From Actinomycetes bacterium (GTDB taxonomy: Bacteria > Actinomycetota > Actinomycetes > Actinomycetales > Dermatophilaceae), in assembly GCA_029778715.1 (NCBI GenBank), contig JAKOPT010000089.1:186001-250000 (forward strand): 64,000 bases of DNA, written 5' to 3'. A program made the translations under genes and the position numbers. Below are positions 61,933 through 64,000 of the stretch, one piece after another. Numbering within the stretch: the stretch's first letter is position 1; every line of letters starts with the position of its first letter. The notes beneath the pieces were generated by a model. The model made no database searches, was not told where the DNA came from, and worked only from the letters and a program-made list of their open reading frames with translations.

Positions 61933-62664
61933 ATGGCCACCCCCCGACCCGACCACGGCATCGAGCGCATCCTCGCCGTCATGGCCCACCCCAACGACGC
62001 GGACTTCGGCGCCGGCGGGACCCTCGCGACCTGGACCCGGGCCGGGATCGACGTCACCCTCTTGTGCCTCACCCGCGGCGAACAGGGCGCCCGCCCCGAT
62101 GCCGACATCGCCGCCATCCCCGCCCTGCGCGAGGCCGAGCAGCGGGCCGCGAGCGCCGCCCTCGGCGTCCACGACGTGCGTTTCCTCGACGGGGTGCGCG
62201 ACGGGTGGGTCGCCCCCACCCAAGACCTGGTCCGCGAAATCGTCCGGGTCATCCGCGACGTGCGCCCGCAGCGGGTGCTCGCTCAGAGCCCGGAGCGCAT
62301 CTACGACCGCATCCAGGCCAGCCACCCAGACCATCTCGCGGCCGGCGAAGCGACCGTGCGAGCCTGCTACCCAGCCGCCGAGAACCCGTTCGCCTGGCCC
62401 GAGCTGCACGACGACGAGGGGCTGCCCTTCTGGCATGTCGGCGAGATCTGGCTCATGGCTCACCCCACCCCCGACCATGTCGTCGACATCACCGACGTCT
62501 TCGACGCCAAGGTCGCGGCCCTGCGCGCGCACGCGTCCCAGACGGCGCATCGCGGCGAGGAACTCCCGGTGTTTCTCCGCGCGATGGGCACGCGGCTCGG
62601 CGCCCTCCTCGGGCTGCCCGAGGGGCGCCTCGGCGAGGGGTTCAAGGTGGTCCCGCTCAACTGA
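61933..62664 (+). CDS. PIG-L/LmbE family deacetylase-like protein with an altered active site
   Basis: Member of the family that includes MshB and Mca (mycothiol synthesis and detoxification), 243 aa. The zinc-site loop normally read AHPDD is AHPNDADFG here: the zinc ligands His and second Asp remain, but the first Asp, the proposed catalytic base in MshB (Asp15), is Asn (codon AAC). The second zinc His is kept in ASHPDHLAAG, near residue 136. Length and surrounding motifs such as CLTRGEQGA are normal. Start by TACCCT spacing. It may act on another substrate, be slow, or be inactive. Confidence 0.8.
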   Translation: MATPRPDHGIERILAVMAHPNDADFGAGGTLATWTRAGIDVTLLCLTRGEQGARPDADIAAIPALREAEQRAASAALGVHDVRFLDGVRDGWVAPTQDLVREIVRVIRDVRPQRVLAQSPERIYDRIQASHPDHLAAGEATVRACYPAAENPFAWPELHDDEGLPFWHVGEIWLMAHPTPDHVVDITDVFDAKVAALRAHASQTAHRGEELPVFLRAMGTRLGALLGLPEGRLGEGFKVVPLN

Positions 62665-62696
62665 GGCGGCCCCGCGGCATACGGCATGATCGGGCC

Positions 62697-63671
62697 ATGG
62701 CCCACGCTCTCGTCGTTCCCCGCCCCGGCGGCCCCGAGGTCCTCACCCTTCGCCCCCAGGACCGGCCCGCGCCCGGCCCCGGCGAAGTCGTGGTCCGGGT
62801 CGCCGCAAGCGGGGTCAACTTCATCGACATCTACCAGCGCGAGGGCCGCTACCCGGTCCCCATGCCGGTCACTCTCGGCCTCGAAGGCGCCGGTGAGGTC
62901 GTCGCCGTCGGCGCCGACGTCGGCGAGGTCGCGCTCGGCGATGTCGTCGCCTGGGCCATGACCCAAGGGTCCGCCGCGACGTATGCCGTGGTGCCGGCCG
63001 CGCAGACCGTGCCGGTGCCCGCTGGGCTCGATCCGGTACTCGCCGCCGCCGTCATCCTCCAGGGGATGACCGCGCATTTCCTCACGACGAGCACGTATGC
63101 CGTCGCCCCCGGCACCGTGGCCCTCGTCCACGCCGCGGCCGGCGGGGTCGGGCAGTTACTCGTCCAACTGCTCAAGGCCGCCGGGGCCACGGTGATCGCC
63201 ACCGCAGGCAGTCCTTCGAAGTGCGCGACGGCTCGGGCGCGCGGGGCCGATCACGTCCTCGACACGACGGCGGTCACCGATCTCGCCGGCGCGGTTCGGG
63301 AGGCAACCGGCGGTCGCGGGGTCGATGTCGCCTACGACGGGGTGGGTGCGGCGACCTTCGACGCCTCGCTGGCGTCGGTGCGCCCCCGGGGCCTGCTCGT
63401 CGTGTACGGCGCTGCGTCCGGGCCGGTGCCCCCGTTCGATGTCCAGCGCCTCAACGCCGCCGGATCGGTGTTTCTCACCCGCCCCTCGCTGCCGCACTAC
63501 CTCTCGACCCGGGAGGAATTGCGCTGGCGGGCAGCGGAAGTGTTCGACGCGGTCCGGGCCGGGCGGCTCGAGGTGGCGATCGGCGGGGAGTACGCGCTCA
63601 CCGAGGCGTCCGCGGCATACGAAGCCCTGGAGGGTCGCGCGACCCAAGGCAAACTGGTGCTCATCCCCTGA
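62697..63671 (+). CDS. NADPH:quinone oxidoreductase, zinc-free MDR family
   Basis: 324-aa medium-chain dehydrogenase/reductase. The N-terminal catalytic domain has VAASGVNFIDIYQREGRYP, the QOR signature; the Rossmann domain has VHAAAGGVGQLLVQLLKAAGATVIAT. There are no zinc-binding Cys, which fits the QOR class that reduces quinones with NADPH. It starts at ATG 62697, 32 nt after the deacetylase. Three octamer copies (62981, 63095, 63613) are within the gene and encode Tyr-Ala or Ala-Ala-Tyr. Confidence 0.88.
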   Translation: MAHALVVPRPGGPEVLTLRPQDRPAPGPGEVVVRVAASGVNFIDIYQREGRYPVPMPVTLGLEGAGEVVAVGADVGEVALGDVVAWAMTQGSAATYAVVPAAQTVPVPAGLDPVLAAAVILQGMTAHFLTTSTYAVAPGTVALVHAAAGGVGQLLVQLLKAAGATVIATAGSPSKCATARARGADHVLDTTAVTDLAGAVREATGGRGVDVAYDGVGAATFDASLASVRPRGLLVVYGAASGPVPPFDVQRLNAAGSVFLTRPSLPHYLSTREELRWRAAEVFDAVRAGRLEVAIGGEYALTEASAAYEALEGRATQGKLVLIP

Positions 63672-63675
63672 GCGG

Positions 63676-63795
63676 GATGTCCGTGCGGCACTGCTGACCG
63701 GTTGGTGGGCCCATCGGTTTCTCCCCTGTGCCGCCGATGTCGGTGCGGCACTGCTGCCCCGTTGGTGGACCCAGCGGTACCTCCCCTGTGCCGCC
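63676..63795. repeat. Two tandem 60-bp repeats downstream of the oxidoreductase gene
   Basis: 63676-63735 and 63736-63795 are direct repeats with exact 60-bp period and about seven mismatches. Each begins GATGTC and ends TGTGCCGCC. The unit contains GCGGCA and TGCCGC, so it can form weak hairpins, perhaps acting as a terminator between convergent genes. Confidence 0.8.
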
Positions 63796-63833
63796 GGATG
63801 CCCGGCTCGACTATCGGGGTTGGCAGGTGGGGC

Positions 63834-64000
63834 TCAGCCGAGCCAGACGAAGGCGATGACGGCGTTGAGGATCGCCAGCGCGCCCGCGGCATCGGCCAAG
63901 GTGAGTTTGGGTTCACCGCGCTTGGCGCGGACCCGGCCGATCTCGGCGCAGGCCACCACCGCAAGGGCGATGACGAGTTTGACCGCGATCCCGGCGTGAC
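63834..64000 (-). CDS. Small membrane protein (5' end beyond window)
   Basis: Open minus-strand frame entering from the right edge and ending at a TGA (63836-63834). About 55 C-terminal residues are visible: a hydrophobic segment (AVKLVIALAVVACAEIG), a basic loop RVRAKRGEPKLTLAD and a second hydrophobic segment ending in FVWLG. Codon positions are coding-like. No family recognised; too short for more. Confidence 0.6.
   Translation of the reverse strand, partial: HAGIAVKLVIALAVVACAEIGRVRAKRGEPKLTLADAAGALAILNAVIAFVWLG

Noticed and set aside
61477-62550. Minus-strand frame of 357 aa covering the PIG-L gene
   Set aside because: It is antisense to a recognised enzyme and runs through the inverted repeat and promoter; composition is low-complexity.

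Overview
The window is GC-rich DNA (about 70% GC) from an actinomycete. The best fit is a Micrococcales member of the Intrasporangiaceae/Dermatophilaceae type, but no rRNA or other marker fixes the genus. Actinobacterial signs are accD-accE with birA, a PIG-L/MshB-type deacetylase, a monomeric NADP isocitrate dehydrogenase, DUF3017 beside folD, DUF6350 beside sucCD, and many leaderless genes (TANNNT, 6-7 nt, then ATG/GTG). I see no rRNA, tRNA, CRISPR array, insertion sequence or prophage. No stretch without a gene exceeds about 300 bp.

Layout. 1-5.6 kb: dipeptide/oligopeptide ABC importer operon on the minus strand (dppABCDF, last gene cut by the window edge), with an attenuator hairpin after the binding protein. 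5.9-11.2 kb: hisN, a pair of M16 proteases and a two-component system. 11.3-15.8 kb: adenylate cyclase, birA, acyl-CoA carboxylase accD/accE and a low-molecular-weight phosphatase. 15.8-23.1 kb: core metabolism (icd, mdh, DUF3017, folD, an EamA/YdcZ-type transporter, and purH behind a ZTP riboswitch).

23.4-47.9 kb is a cell-surface glycan locus. It holds a full WbpA-D-E-B set for a 2,3-diacetamido uronic acid sugar nucleotide, a WbpM/CapD-like dehydratase, several glycosyltransferases, and a Wzy polymerase, a Wzz-like protein and a Wzx flippase. It also has a GlfT2-like galactofuranosyltransferase, a second aminotransferase with a PglC-like phosphoglycosyltransferase, a DUF6541-like membrane protein and a Wzm/Wzt ABC exporter. 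A secreted CotH-kinase/ChW-repeat protein and a lipoprotein metallophosphoesterase sit among them. The block appears to split a housekeeping neighbourhood (sucC-sucD-DUF6350 / purN / purH), with purN now at 60 kb.

48-64 kb: DUF6350, sucD, sucC, a secreted M4 metalloprotease, pcrA/uvrD helicase, an SRPBCC protein, two orphan small genes, a stand-alone LigD-type polymerase, a PIG-V-like mannosyltransferase, purN, a membrane protein, a PIG-L deacetylase lacking the usual catalytic Asp, a quinone oxidoreductase and a truncated membrane protein.

The most unusual signal is a dispersed octamer, GTATGCCG/CGGCATAC. I count 69 exact copies (34 in one orientation, 35 in the other), roughly one per 0.93 kb and about 30 times more than base composition predicts. 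Copies lie inside genes, mostly read as Tyr-Ala or Ala-Ala-Tyr with otherwise disfavoured codons. They also lie at start codons, at -10 elements, and as inverted pairs that form the terminators of this region. The pattern resembles DNA uptake sequences of Neisseria and Pasteurellaceae more than a strand-biased Chi or KOPS signal.
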